In this document: positions 11,196 to 24,068 of the stretch, piece by piece
Numbering within the stretch: the stretch's first letter is position 1
How the letters are laid out: every line of letters begins with the position of its first letter
DNA from: Saccharum officinarum
Lineage: Eukaryota > Streptophyta > Magnoliopsida > Poales > Poaceae
Direction of reading: 5' to 3'
Assembly: GCA_020631735.1 (NCBI GenBank)
Contig: CM036152.1
Span: 149,121,307 to 149,185,306 of the forward strand
Length of the DNA: 64,000 nucleotides
Notes under the pieces: generated by a model
Database searches by the model: none
Told to the model about the DNA's origin: nothing
What the model saw: only the letters and a program-made list of their open reading frames with translations
Made by a program: the position numbers and the translations under genes

Positions 11196-12956
11196 AGAGT
11201 TGGTCTCCAAGTACAACTTTCTATGCCTTATCTTCCAAGTAGATGAGGTATCCTGTCTAGGTTGGGCTTCTCATGTAGCCTGCTTGGTGTACCCGTCATA
11301 CTTGGGTTGTTTCTATAGAGTGAAATACCCTAGGTACATATCAGCGACAATTATTTCAACATATTGATAAAAAAAATCAATCCCCCTTAAACTTCCTTCC
11401 ATGCAGGACCCCACATGTAAGCGATTCATTTTAGTTCTCTTCCCTCTTCTCTCGGTCTCTACAGTGGCTCTCTTTCCTCCCTCTTTCCCCATGGCCGGCA
11501 AGGGGGCACGGCCAGCGGCCCACGGGCTCACCTGCCTGGTGCGGCGGTTGTGAAGCAGCCGGTGGCCCGTGCACTCTCTTGCCCAGTGCTCACAACAGCA
11601 ACGGGTGCACCTATGGGCCCATGATGTCCGTGACCGGAGGAGAAAGAAAGGGGGAATGAAAAAAAATGGTAACAGATCCCCTTCCTTTGAGGGATTGAGG
11701 GAAAAAATAGGCCACATTTGGTTTCTAAGAATTCAGAGAAAGTAGTAAGTAACCCAATAAGAAAATAGAAAGCACTTTCTAGATGCACTTTCTAGATATT
11801 ATTGGTTTCAAATCATGATCTAAATAGACCCTTAAGGGGATTGAAAACTGATCCTTAATGGGAATATGCTAGAGCATTTTTTTTGTTTCTCTTCTATTGC
11901 TGGTCATAGAAAAAGAAGATTGGTTTTCTTTAATCTGATGAAGACGCTCTTATACCACAAACAAACATGTAACGCTGGACAGTAAAAGTTCGGCCCTAGA
12001 CAAACACGGAGTACGATTATGCATACATATACTCTCTGAGATGAAGTACGATTATGCATACATACTCTCAGATCATAAGCGTACTCGCATGCGCATCCCA
12101 TGCTTACGGTTTCTTCGAGTCTGATGCTTATTGCTGCCTTGGCAAATTTGCATGTTTACAGTTTTTACATGATTATTACATCGCACCATGGTTTAAGAGC
12201 CAATTTACAGTGACAAGGAGCACGTTTTTACTGCTGGGATATCACTATGAACCGCAGCGCATTTAATTCTTTCTAGGCCACAGTGGAGCACATAGAGGAA
12301 ACCTATGTGGGCAGTTACACTTACACCCAGTCACGAACATATATGGATATATACAAATCTGCCAAGTTATGAGATAATGTTTGAATGCTCAGAAGACATC
12401 CAAATAGAACAGTTGTTAATCTCGTTTTTGTAACAGATGAGTCTCTGACATCATAATATACTTTGCATCAACATAATAATGATAGAACAATCAATGTGCA
12501 ACAACTAAGAGCAAAGAATTTGAATTTTAACCTGTGTATGTCCTTATTGACAGAAGGACAAAGCAAGAGGGGTCAAAAAATCAACAAAGAAAAGAATTAA
12601 CCTGCATCGATGAGGTGGAAGGCACCAATTTCAATTAAGGCGCCTCAATCCACCAATGATCATTCCTGTTACGTGAGTGTGATGCTCCCTCTTACCTGGA
12701 GCCTCATCACCACACCAACGTTGTCTACTGCATTATCCTTCGAACTTAACACTAAACTCCTCTAACTGCAGAAAAAACCATCCATCGAGCTCACAAGTTC
12801 AATGAACAGATGGTGCTGGATCTACTGTCAAAATTGATGGCTAGTGACTGCTTCCCAGGTCTTTTCTCAACGGAAGTGTTGGTCCTCTTAGTATATAGTA
12901 CAGCAGTAGACTGAAATCTACTGTCAAAAATGATCCGGCTCCCAAGCTCAAGTGCA
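11196..12956. other. Spacer and probable 3' UTR of the GAUT7-like gene
   Basis: No coding region is supported. The part next to 12957 must contain the 3' untranslated region of the minus-strand glycosyltransferase gene, whose end I cannot place. The GC-richer patch at 11400-11600 has a frame on the minus strand without recognisable domains. Confidence 0.35.
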
Positions 12957-15900
12957 CTATGGACTTACATTGCACTCATCCATGAATCTCTCGTCTCGTG
13001 TAAGAAACCTCTTCCAGTACTTCCTATAATCTGGTATACCCAACTCTAGCCAAGGTTTCATATTTCCATTGTAATGCAATGACGCAGAACTCTGAACAGC
13101 TTCTTCTTTAATTCCATAGTCATATCCAAGTCCAGAGAAAGTCAACCTCTCATCAAGTGGATATAGGAGATGCTGAAACGACAACAAACTTATAGGCAAA
13201 GCTGAAGCTCGCAGTGAGGCCTCGTCATCATTGTTCCCAAACTACAACAACATTAGAGTGAAAGAATATTAGTTGATCAGTCCCATACAATTTCATAAGT
13301 ATACGAGTCATATTTTGTTTTCCAGAGGCTGGAGGCCAAAATTAACTGAGAACCACTCAAGAACCCAAGTACCATAAATAGGTCATGATTCCATGGTAGT
13401 CAACAAATTTGCTAGCTAGTACAAATTAGGGAATAAAGCAACTATAATTTAAATGAGTGGAATGAGGAAGAAACCAACCTTTCTCAGGAGTTGCAGGTAA
13501 TTCTCTGTAACATTATGATCTCTCCATTTGTCCAAATCAATCACATTAACCCCAGACATCCATGCACATGACTGTTGATCGTACATTGTCCTACCCAGAA
13601 GGTTCCTCAGTTGGCCAAGTTTCAAACCACAAAATCTGACAGCACCATTGACCTTATCTCCCATATCAAGATTCCACAAGAAAGAGATATCACGTTGAAC
13701 AACCACATCATCATCCAATACAATTACCTTCTTTAAATCTTTGAATATTTCGGCAAGAAAGAAATGTGAGTGACTGAACACTGATAAATACTCCATTCTA
13801 CTCTTCTCAGTAGGCCGCTCAAGGCTACTGATGAAAACACGAAATTCCTCAGGCAAATATAACTGCTGGGTTCCAAACTCAGGGAAATTCTCAAAAATAA
13901 TTTGTTCATAATTTATGACATTGACCACCGATTCCCTGTAGGAGTTTCTTGCAAACCAGTGCTTCATGGCATAAAAATTTTGAGCATCAGTTAGTACATG
14001 AAAGACTACATTTTCAGTATCCTGCAATAGGAAAAGGGTATGTTAGCAATGCTGAGCCCGGAAGATGCACTAACAGCTTTAAAGGAGAAAGAAAAAAACT
14101 TGCTGCATACCTCAGAGCTACTAACAGTTGAGTTGATGACAACAGAAGCAGCAAGGACATTTTTAGACAATATAACATAGTGCCTATTGTCTGGAATGTT
14201 AAACTTATGGGCAGAAGAGTCATTTGGATCCAATGGCATGGATTTAAAGTACTCTACTGTCAACCTCATATTAAGACAATGATGACTTTTAGGCATGGTG
14301 TGAACACCAAGGTTGTATAGGTATGCACTCTGCTTCATATGAAAATGAGCTTCATCCTCTGTCATATGAAGAATTTGACGAAGCTTTCTGTCAACATTGT
14401 TACAATCCACAGTGCATGATTTGGCTCTTGCTATTGATTGGTCCATCCTCTCTATCTTCATTTTTATACTGAAAGAACATGTCAGATGTTAAAATCAGAA
14501 GAGCCTCGTGATGGAAAATTTTACTTCTTTTTTAAGGGCGTGAATTTAAAATTGCATCATAAAACATGTACAGTTGAGGGAACATCTTGAAAGTAGAGTA
14601 CTGAAATATATGATAAAAATAGGATTTTCAGACTAATTTTATCTGTAAGAGAATCTATGTAACATAGACTGTAACACTTGCAATTAACAAGATCAATCAG
14701 GACAAGTATTAAAGACGTGAACTGGCAATCACACATGCTAAATACTCACAAGGATGGTAGATCAGCATCAACGATGGATTCACTAAGAACCCTCTCGTGC
14801 TCTTGAATATTTTGCTTCAGTTCACGAGTCAATGTCTCCTTTCCTTTAAGTTTCGCAATGCTTGGGTAGTAAGATCGGGCTACAAATAGCTGATCTTTCA
14901 GCCTTTTCACAATGGCATCTATCATAACTTCTTTATGCTCTATGGACCAGAGACAGTAACTCCCAAACTCAAGTTGACAAGCCTTAGCCTTTTCCACCTC
15001 ATCAGCACTTTGAACTCTGGGAGGCCTTTTAATCTTCTCAGGGTTAATCTGGAAGGAATAAGTGTTTAAACAAAGAATATATAAATACACTTCTCATACA
15101 AAACAGCCAAATTGCAGCCTGAGCGAAGGTAAGAGGAAGCAACTGTACAGAACTACAGATCGATGCTAAAGTGAAGTTAAACATAAAAAATAATTTGCTA
15201 AAAATCAAATAGCTGAGAAGCATCCATACTTTTTGGTCTTGATGAACTGGAACTGCTACTGCTACTGGTACTGGCTTCACTTCTGGTTTGGGTTCAACTT
15301 TTGGAGGGGGGAGGACTACTTGTTCAATTTTTGGAGGCGGGAGAACTGCATATAGAACCAATTGTCATGTCAGCACACGTGCCAACATGAAGGTTCAGTA
15401 TATCATAAGAAAAAGGAAGTATGAAATTGATGGAATACAAGTTAATACAAACGGCCAATTATCGCTAACGACCATTATACCCTAGGTAATTACACTAGCA
15501 CTCATTTATTCACGTTAACTTATTGTTTTTTTGTGAAATGTATAATACTGCTGCATACATTACTGTAAACATGCAACAAGTACGGAGCAGATACTGAGAT
15601 ATTGAAAACAAAGTAGAGTTAAAGCCCAACAAATCATATAAAGTTCACACAACCCAAATCATGGTTGTCCTACATCATTTTTTATTTTGTATATACTAAG
15701 GGTTATATTGCAGTATTTGCACATTTTCTAACGTTGATTGAATTGAAATTATTTGATGGTTTCCTTTGTACCAGCCTATAGCTTTTGGTTTAGTGCTATC
15801 TATGGAAGGGTCACTAGCAGTACCACGGTGCGACACACTACTGCTCCCGGGAGTCTTCTTGGACACATCCTGAAAACCAGGAAGAGAAGAAAGGATTAGG

Positions 15901-17490
15901 GACTTCAATATAAATCTGGGAGATGTTAAGTAATGTAGCAATTACTGACGAAGACAGAAATAATGTTTTAATGATATATATGTATAGTTTTCCCTATCAT
16001 AATTCACGATCTTGAAGAGGAGACTAGGGAAGCGGAGATATCAGATGAATATTTCTGTGGGATGGTTTCTAGCTGTCGGATTTAGTGGCCAAAATTGTTT
16101 TGTGAACATTCAATTGTACAACTTGGTCCCAAGAGCCAACAAACACAATAATTGATGAGTTCTCAACAATCTCTTGAAGCTGATCGAATTACATGTTCTC
16201 CAACTCAAATGTGCTTGCCTCCAGTAAAAAACAATAAGCTACAGAGATTCTTTTCCCCGCCATTTATTTGAGAGTTATGCACAATTGAGCAAAAATCAAT
16301 TGGATGCAAACACATATCCCTGAACCACCTTTTTTTAGTGGTACACGCAATGGCTCAACACTGCTGACAACCAATAGGATGACAATATGTTAAGAGGTGG
16401 GGAAAAAATGGAGCAATAATTGCACAAGTGACCCGCACTCAATGCAATTAGTTTTCTAAGCTGTGTTATCAGAATTTGCTGAGCTGTAGAGGTGCTAAGT
16501 AATATGAAGAACAGAATATTGCCCTACTTGTGGTCCCATTGGTTAATTTTGTTGACCTAATGATGTTTACTTTGGATGTTTTGGTCTAGCCAATATATGT
16601 GAATAGTTCAAAGCTAAAATTTGAAGTCCTTTTCTCTGTAAATTTAGTCAAGCTTAGGATAGTTTAACTAAGGACAATCCTAGAACATCAAGTTTTTTCG
16701 GACTGAAGGAGTAGAAAACATCTCTGTTTTAGTTCCACTAGTGCTAGTAGGCCTCTCTAATTATGACTAGTGTTGACAGCAAAAGGGAGCAAATAAGAAC
16801 AATAGCTAAAACTAAATACAAGCTGCAGAACAAATACAAGCAATCCTAGGGCGCATGATCATGTCAACAACCACCAAACTACTGGTTTAAAAAGCTAATC
16901 ACTGACAACACTAGCACAAGCACTGTCCCGCCTTACTTCATTTACAGAGCCACCACTTACAATGCGATCGAATGAAGGCAAGTTAATCTCCTGCATTAAA
17001 CACAAACAGAATGAAACACATCAATGAATATTTTCTTTGAAAACATCATAAAATAAATGAAAATTTGCATATAGTATTTTATAAGAGAAAAAAAATGCAG
17101 TTACCTGCTGAGGGCGCTCATCCGTCACATACACTGCACAACAAAAGACGATTGAACCAATCAGAAATCGAACCTCCGAAAAATCCCAATAAACAGGAGC
17201 GCAACAACAAAATCGCTAATACGACACGCTGCACGATAACACAGGGAACAAAGCTCCGAGGAATAGATCCGTGTGGCACGGCACTGATCCGATCCGCGCC
17301 GACGCCTGCATTCCCCCAAATCCGGGGGTTCCGCGGGCGTGGGGTCGTAACGGGACGAAGCAGAGGACTCACCGGCGGGGAAGCGGTTGAAGAGGAAGGC
17401 GATCGGCACGAGCAGCGAACAGAACACGAGCGCCAGCACCGCCAGCCGCGGGCCCCTCCGCCGCTTCGCCGGCGGCGCCGTCGCCTTCAT
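12957..17490 (-). CDS. GAUT7: GAUT7-like galacturonosyltransferase (GT8), nine exons, 623 aa
   Basis: Coding exons on the minus strand are 17490-17373, 17133-17105, 16990-16961, 15869-15776, 15345-15230, 15048-14750, 14468-14111, 14021-13479 and 13241-12957. Phases fit throughout and give 623 residues, close to Arabidopsis GAUT7. Residues 1-15 are cytosolic and basic. Residues about 16-34 form a membrane anchor (LAVLALVFCSLLVPIAF), as in a Golgi type II protein. A variable stem with PPPK/Val-Pro repeats follows. The GT8 domain has HVLTDAQNFYAMKHWF, the metal-binding VIVLDDDVVVQRD and the C-terminal HYNGNMKPW. The end MDECNVSP resembles GAUT7. In Arabidopsis GAUT7 anchors GAUT1 in the Golgi homogalacturonan-synthesis complex, and the same role is inferred here. 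The junction after exon 4 needs a GC donor. Two exons are only 29 and 30 nt long. Confidence 0.93.
16533..16712. repeat. Stowaway-like MITE remnant inside GAUT7 intron 3
   Basis: In the intron between exons 3 and 4, the tail GTTTTTTCGGACTGAAGGAG resembles the end of Stowaway-type elements. The preceding sequence has the usual AT-rich body. The left end is too decayed to place. Confidence 0.35.
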
Positions 17491-17936
17491 GGGCTACGCC
17501 TCCTCCTCCCGGCACCAGCACTGCCGCCGCCCTAATCCCCACCGCTGCTGCCGCCTCCTCCTCTCCCTCTAGCGATCATACATACCGCCAACGCCACCGC
17601 CACGGCGCGGGAGTGCGGGGCAGCAGCGCGGGCGGACGAACGCCTCCCGATTCGAGCAATGGCGCGGGCGGGCCCCAGGCGGGCGGCTCCGGTGGATTCG
17701 ATCGGGGGCCGCGGCGTCGGGTGCTCGGATTGGTTAGTGTGAGCGAGAAGCAAGGGGAGAGCGTCGAAGGGAGGAGGGAAGATTGCAGATGGACGGGAAG
17801 GGAAGGGACGAGTGTGTGTTTGTGTGCGGGGTTGTCAAGGAATAATAAAACGTTTTTCCGGAATGCGTCTTTTTTTCGCTTTTGCAATTTTATTATTATC
17901 ACTATACTTTTTTGTTGTTTATTTCTCCGTGCTTTG

Positions 17937-18177
17937 CGCTTGTTTAGTTTGCCTCAAAGTTCTAAGTTTTTTCACTCTCTCTCCATCACATCAATTTTTA
18001 ACCGCTTGCATGGAGTATTAAATGTAGGTAAAAAAAATAACTAATTACACAGTTTAGTTGGAAATCACGAGATAAATCTTTTGAGCCTAGTTGGTCCATG
18101 ATTGAACAATATTTATCAAATAAGACGAAAATGCTACTATTCATCGGTTTGAAATTTTCTTCGATCTAAACAAGGGC
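17937..18177 (+). mobile_element. MITE family A, copy 1
   Basis: Family A ends resemble GGCCTTGTTTAGTT and its inverse AACTAAACAAGGCC. The body shares ordered blocks: TCACATCAA, GCATGNANNATTAAATGTAG, TAACTAATTACACAGTTT, GAGACGAATCTTTTGAGCC, ATGATTGAACAATATTTATC and GTGCTAC. This copy ends CTAAACAAGGGC and lies just upstream of the GAUT7-like gene. The family has no coding capacity. The name 'family A' is mine. Confidence 0.65.
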
Positions 18178-18429
18178 TTGGTTCAGTTTTCACGCATTTG
18201 GATTTGCTTTGCTGGTTAATTAACTACCAGCTGCCGACTCGCAAATTATAAGATCAGCGATGGTGGGGTCAACACTGATATGCTACGGCAGCTCATCTTG
18301 ATGGAACCTGTGAGGAGGGTTTATTTCATTGACATCTTTCATTACCTAAATCCTAATGTATATTTCGTCATCATCGTAATGCACCAGTTTGGTCGCCATT
18401 TTTTCTGTGGGTTAAGAAACATATCTCAA

Positions 18430-18722
18430 GGTGTGTTTAGTTCCCTGTTTCCCTCAAAAAATTTTGGGTTTTAGCCCACTATTTTGCAAAATAGAACTAA
18501 ACACTATGCAAAAATTTTGGCAAAAAGGTATCCATTCTCCATTTTGGATTTTGGCCTCAAGAGGCCCAAAAAAAAGCCAAAAAGCTCTCACCCACCTCAT
18601 GAAAAATTTGGTATTTTGGATGGAACTAAACACACTCATGAAAATTTTGACATTTTGCATATCATCATTCCAAAATAGTTGGCATTTTGCATTTTGCATT
18701 CCATGAGGAACTAAACACAGCC
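18430..18722. mobile_element. MITE of a second family with matching inverted ends
   Basis: Begins GGTGTGTTTAGTTCC and ends GGAACTAAACACAGCC, so the termini are near-perfect inverted repeats. The 293 bp body is rich in CATTTTGG/CAAAATTTT blocks that themselves recur in both directions. It does not share the internal blocks of family A. Confidence 0.65.
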
Positions 18723-20941
18723 TTAGATAATGACATAATGTCATTTGCAAACTTTTCTTCGATGAACATTTCTAAGCATTTTGCTCACAGCTACTACAAT
18801 GTCACAACGACTCGCCTAATAACGATCCAAACTTCTAACAAATACGTTCAGATTACATAGAGGCGAAAGGAATTTAAATAATCATTCAAAAAGTAATGTC
18901 ATTTTAAAGATGAGGGAAAATGAATATTAAATATATGGAGTCATAAAGTACAAGTCAAATATGTGATAATCAATATGGTAGACTTGAACACCTGAAAAAA
19001 AAAATTCCAACCCGACCCGATGTCGTCGGGTCTAGGTCGTAATTTTCGATCCATGACTCGACCTGATCCAAAAAAAACGAAACTTAAAGTAGAAAAATAT
19101 AAGAAATAGCCTGGCCAAATCTACCCATGTGTCGTGACAGGTTCGGGCTAAAAGTCTTTGCCTTGCATTTTTTTGCCCTGGCCTTATCTGGAGTTTGATC
19201 AAATTTATATGCTATAGCCCTTGGTGTTGGATTGTTGAGGTATGTCCCACGACCAAATAGTTCATGTAAAATTAACCACCTCTATCATTATAAAAAACAA
19301 CATAAAATGACAACTAGATATGCATGTAAATTACACACCTCTATCGTTTTAAAAGATAATCTAAAGTAATCACTAGATTAATAATAATTAAATTAACCAA
19401 ATATATAATCCACATAACCTCATAAGTTTGCATATAAATTACCTCTTCTATCATCATTAAAAATAAACTAAAATATCCAAGCAAATCTACATCTTATTTA
19501 CTATCTGCTATTAACAAAGTTGAATAGTGAAAATACACTTATATATGTTCCTAAATTATGTAGGTGTTCCACCATTTATATATACAAGACCAGCTTAGAG
19601 TAAACATATGAGCAATGTGCCACCATTCAAACCAAGTACATATATGCATGCATGAGTGAAAAACATATATTTATATAGTATGATGAATCTGATAATTCAT
19701 TTTATACTATAATAATAACCTATGACAACAATTTGTTTAACTTGTTGCTTTTGATAAATGTAACATTTTGACCCAGACAATATAACATATTCACATTCGT
19801 AGTTTAAATATGAGTATCATATTTTATAAAAAATAATAATGCATAATTCTCTAATCTTAAGTGTCAAGGTGAAGCAAATATTTATGCCATTGTCATGACT
19901 AAAGGTGTAGTACAGGACCTAAGATCATTTTTTAAAAACAAAATACAAAAGTGAGTCAAAAAAAGACAGTACATATTAGAGTTGCAACTTAGCATATGGA
20001 CAAAAAAACAACAACTAGTAAGATCATTATCCAAAAGCCAATTCTAGATTCATATGTCACGATACATGGGTTGCAACAGCAGTTGACGTAATTCAATTTA
20101 ATGTTTCAAGTAAACACACATATTGGAGACACACTAATAAATCGATAAAGGAAAAAAAACTATAACTATAGATGTTGAAACATGTATAGTAATTTCTAAA
20201 ATTATCATAACTACATATAGATTATTGTATTATACAAAAGCATCTAATGTGTATTGTTTTAGCAAATGAACAATGAAAGAGATTTGACACAATGATAAGA
20301 AATTTTAATTAGTTGTAGGTACTGAGTTTATCAAACTTTTAATATTGATCTCTCCTAAGAATATAGCATGTGTAGGAGCTAGTTATGCTGAGAATATAGC
20401 ATGTGTAGGAGCTATTTATGCTAATTCGATGATTTTATTACCTACATTCACGTCTCCAACGTCAACTCATCAAAACCTATTGGTTAGTCTCGTGTTAAAA
20501 CAATCTGGGGTGACCTAGTTAATGTCTTCCATCGTTGAAGGTAGCCCGATCTGAAGCTACCCACGGCGCAGGCGCAGAAGATCAGGTCGCCGATCACCAC
20601 CGGTGTAGTCATCACTTCTGATGGACTCACCGTCACCGACCCGTTTAAATCTCATGACAGTGACGCCTGATTTATTTTCTTCCAATCGGATGCCTGTGTG
20701 CTACTCATAACCGCAACGTTCCCTAACCCCTGCGCTTGACCGGACAATAAGTAATTTCTGCTGCGCTGCTCGTTGCTAAACCTGATTGTGCGGCCGCTTT
20801 TCCGGACTAAACTACATGCCCGGGCGGAACACTGGATACGCAAGCTAAGCGTAGCAAAGCCAGAGGTGATGAATGACGATGGATCTTTGCCTCCTTTCGC
20901 CTGCTCTTCTGCTCATAAGATTTCCAGACGAATGACTATGA
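18723..20941. other. AT-rich intergenic stretch
   Basis: No gene is supported. There are loosely repeated motifs such as ACCTCTATCATTA and ATAAATTACC around 19260-19460. A tandem duplication of a 33 bp unit lies at 20358-20422. The GC-richer part at 20520-20900 has short open frames on both strands, none with a domain I recognise. Confidence 0.35.
20358..20422. repeat. Tandem duplication of a 33 bp unit
   Basis: The unit beginning AGAATATAGCATGTGTAGGA occurs twice in direct succession (20358-20390 and 20391-20422). There is one substitution (AGTTATG versus ATTTATG), so the duplication is fairly recent. Confidence 0.8.
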
Positions 20942-21184
20942 GCATGTTTAGTTGGTGAAAAGGCCCAAAAAAAAGTTTGCACAGTAACTGTCACATCGAA
21001 TCTTTGGACGCATGCATGAAACATTAAATGTAGGTAAAAAAATAACTAATTACACAGTTTGTGTGTAAATGTCGAGACGAATTTTTTGAGCCTAGTTAGT
21101 CTATGATTGAATAAATTTTGCCAAATAACAACGAAAAGTGCTACATGAACTTTACTCAAACTTTTTCACCCTCTAAACAGACCC
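20942..21184 (+). mobile_element. MITE family A, copy 2
   Basis: Ends GCATGTTTAGTTGG and CCCTCTAAACAGACCCT. It carries the shared internal blocks (TCACATCGAATCTTTGGACG, TTAAATGTAGG, TAACTAATTACACAGTTT, GAGACGAATTTTTTGAGCC). Confidence 0.65.
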
Positions 21185-21716
21185 TGTGGCTGCATATGCA
21201 GGGCAGAATAGATTCACTGCTACACTCAGCACCGCCATTAATGGCTCAGCTACATTAGATCTACACATGCACCTTAGCCGACAATTTTGTGACCTTTTTT
21301 CCCTTGCTAATTAAGCAACATGACATGATCTGAGTTAGTAAAATGTTTGTATATTCTGCCTTTTCAAAAGGAAGTGTTTTTTTTCTATTATAATACAAAC
21401 ACTTATATATGCTGAGTTGCTGACACGAAAAGAACCATTTGCATTGTTTTCTTTATTTTGCTCGCTTTTGATGCAGGCGTCACGAAAGACCCTGCTTTTG
21501 TGGAAAGCACTAAAAATGCTACCACTCCCATTCTCACAAGTCACAAGTAATCGTGTGCCTAAGAATTGAGAAGATGGCGCTGGCTCAGAAAGACGCCCAG
21601 GTAATACAGGACAATAGTCAAAGAAAACGGCACATTCTATGGTGCCATCCCTTTTGGAGTACTTTTGATTCGCTGATAACTGCATGCATTGCTCCATGTA
21701 AGACGTTAGTACTTAC

Positions 21717-22315
21717 GGCCTGATTGGTTAGCCCTCCTAAAGTTTAGTTAGCCAAATCTAGTCTCATTTAGTCACTTTTCACCCAAACATTATGACTAAT
21801 GGGCTGTTTGGTTCACTCTTCACCTCCTAAACCTAGTTCCAATTAGTCTCATTTAGTCATTTTTTATCCAAACACTTTGACTAAATGAAACTAAATGGGC
21901 TTTAGCTAACTATTCACTCAAATGTTGCTAAATGAGACTAAACCTCACCTTTTAGTCAGGTTGTCTCACCTTTTAGTCACTTTGGTAGTCACTTTGGAGC
22001 TAAACACCCTGAGTAAAAGGGACTAAAACGCCTCTTTTAGTCCACCAAAACAAACAGGGAGTGACTAAAGTTTAGGAGCTGGTTTATGTGACTAAACTTT
22101 AGAAGGTGCAAACGAAACACGCCCTAAATGGGATTAAATGGGCTTTAGCCAACTAGTCACCAAAATGTTGCTACAAGGGACTAAACCTCATCTTTTAATC
22201 ACTTTAGAGCGAAACACCCTGATCAAAATAGACTAAAAGACCTCTTTTAGTCTCTTTTAGTCACTCAAACTAAATTTCCAGTGACTAAAGTTTAGGAGAG
22301 AAACCATACAGAACC
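21717..22315. mobile_element. Tourist-like MITE interrupted by a related copy
   Basis: The outer element begins GGCCTGATTGGTTAGC and ends near GAAACCATACAGAACC. Its body contains CTAAAGTTTAG and AAATGGGCTTTAGCCAAC blocks. The body stops at ATGACTAA and resumes at AAATGGGATTAAATGGGC on the far side of the inner element, so the insertion point is clear by comparison with the uninterrupted inner copy. Confidence 0.6.
21801..22124. mobile_element. Inner Tourist-like MITE nested in a relative
   Basis: Begins GGGCTGTTTGGTTC and ends CAAACGAAACACGCCC, inverted termini of Tourist (PIF/Harbinger) style, with TAA at or next to both junctions. Its interior repeats the same CTAAATGGGCTTTAGC block as the element it sits in, so a family member inserted into another member. 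Confidence 0.65.
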
Positions 22316-22424
22316 GTAAAAATGGCACATTCTCTGTCAGTGATAAGGATAATATTCCCACGATCCGTTTTGGCTATCTACGCCCCGAGCAAATTTGTCA
22401 TTGCCTGTAAAATGTTGGCAGATA

Positions 22425-22648
22425 CTCCCTCCGTCTCTAAATATTTGTCTTTCTCGCTTCCCGAGAAATAACTTTGATTAATTTTATATAAAAAAATATT
22501 AATATTTATGATGCATAGTTGATGTCATTAGATAGATCTTTAAATTTAGTTTTTTAATAAATTTATTTAAAGATACAAATGTTACACATATTTTCTACTA
22601 ATCTAATCACACAGAACCAAGAGGACAAATAACAAGCGACGGAGAAAG
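22425..22648. mobile_element. Stowaway-like MITE
   Basis: Begins CTCCCTCCGTCTCTAAATAT and ends ACAAGCGACGGAGAAAG, with TA on both flanks. The AT-rich interior (TATTAATATTTATGATGCAT) is typical of grass Stowaway elements. Confidence 0.7.
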
Positions 22649-22803
22649 TACTCCAGTACGTACGAAAAGGAAGGCTCAAGTATTGACACGGTAGTACTAT
22701 TTGGAAAACCAAATACTGTACCCCGATTGAATGAAAAGAGTGATCGACCCGCACTAAAAGAGAACAGTTGAGTCATCATTGTACAGTTTAGGTGCGTGTA
22801 GTA

Positions 22804-23048
22804 GGGCCCAGTTTAGATCCAGAAAATTTTACAAAAAAATAGTAGATTTCTCGTCACATCGAATCTTTAGACGCATGCATGAAGCATTAAATATAGATAA
22901 AAAATAAAACTAATTACACAGTTTAGACGAAATGGACGAGACGAATCTTTTAAGCCTAATTAGACAATGATTGAACAATATTTGTCAAATAACAACGAAA
23001 AAGCTACAGTGCTGTTTTTGTAAAAAAATTTGCATCTAAACCAGCCCT
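22804..23048 (+). mobile_element. MITE family A, copy 3
   Basis: Ends GGGCCCAGTTTAGATCC and GCATCTAAACCAGCCCT, near-perfect inverted termini. All shared internal blocks are present and only mildly diverged, so this is one of the better-preserved copies. Confidence 0.75.
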
Positions 23049-23278
23049 AGATCCCAAAACCTGTCACTTTTGCCGGGAAAAATCCGTTGTCCCCCTGTAC
23101 CACGGCTCTCTCCGGCAGCGGCAGTAGCCGTTGGATCTTGGATCCCAGCTGCCGTCGTGCTTCGCGCTGCGTGATGAAGACGAGGACACGGGTTCCCATC
23201 GAAAAGGACACGAAACGGCTCAGCGCTAGTGCGTGCCCCAGCAGGCCAGCCCCACGGCCCACGCATCCACGGTTCCTG

Positions 23279-23390
23279 CCCTGTTCGTCTGGACTTATCA
23301 GCACAATCAGCAGCCATCTAGCAGTATTTTTCTTTCACAACAAACCAGCGAATAGTACTTTCAGCACAATAAACCAGCGAAACGAACAGG
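23279..23390. mobile_element. Small MITE with CCTGTTCGT ends
   Basis: A 112 bp element beginning CCCTGTTCGTCTGG and ending CCAGCGAAACGAACAGG. The interior repeats AACAAACCAGCGAATAGTAC/AATAAACCAGCGAAACG. A second, more diverged copy lies at 25798-25903. Confidence 0.6.
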
Positions 23391-24068
23391 CTGGGTGGAG
23401 AAACCAACCAAGCAGGACGTCGCAGGTCGCACAGATTTGGCCTTTGCCGCTGCACTAGTGCCCTGCCCTGCTCCGCTAGTCCGCTCCGGACTGCGCCAGC
23501 CCCCAGGGACCAGGTCACCGTGGTAGGTATCGTAGTACGGGACGGAGGCGATGGCGCCGCGCCGCAGGCCTCAGGCGCAGTAGCAGCACGTGAAGAAACG
23601 CAAATAGACCGCGCATGGGGGCGTCCTTACTGCGGCGGTTCTACCCGCCGGAAATCACGTCTCGTCTTCGTGCCGAGACTAGTGGGCCTCCCTGCTGCCG
23701 CCTTTGCTTGGACAACCATCACACGCACATGAAGCCGACGAGCGAGCTGGGATTTCGGCGATGCTATGCGATACAGTATATGGCAACAAGTGTCAGGAAC
23801 GGAGCAAACGTAGGCGGACGGAGCGGTGGTTGATGACATTCTCGGCTTCGTGGGGCTCGTGGCGCGCGACAACGAGAGCATCGGGAGCCGCAAAGGGGTA
23901 CGCCTAGGCCTAGGCGGCGTACGTGTGCTCTGCATGTGTGAGAACCCGTAATCGAGCTGCTCGAGGGCCCGAGAGACCGAGGACGCCGGACCTTTTAACA
24001 ACTGCAGAGACCGTGTTTCCTTAAGATACGCGCCGCTTAAAATATCAGCTGATGAACCGAACCCAACT
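23391..24068. other. GC-rich spacer, no gene supported
   Basis: GC-rich sequence with overlapping open frames on both strands and no recognisable domain, splice structure or conserved motif. It could be a remnant of a gene's first exon or promoter, but nothing supports a call. Confidence 0.3.

Noticed and set aside
11313..11788. Minus-strand frames of 86 and 134 codons
   Set aside because: No recognisable motif, no splice partners, and overlapping frames of similar quality.
17065..18044. Plus-strand and minus-strand frames around the GAUT7-like first exon
   Set aside because: Only the minus-strand frame starting at 17490 continues across spliced exons. The others are shadows in a GC-rich 5' region.
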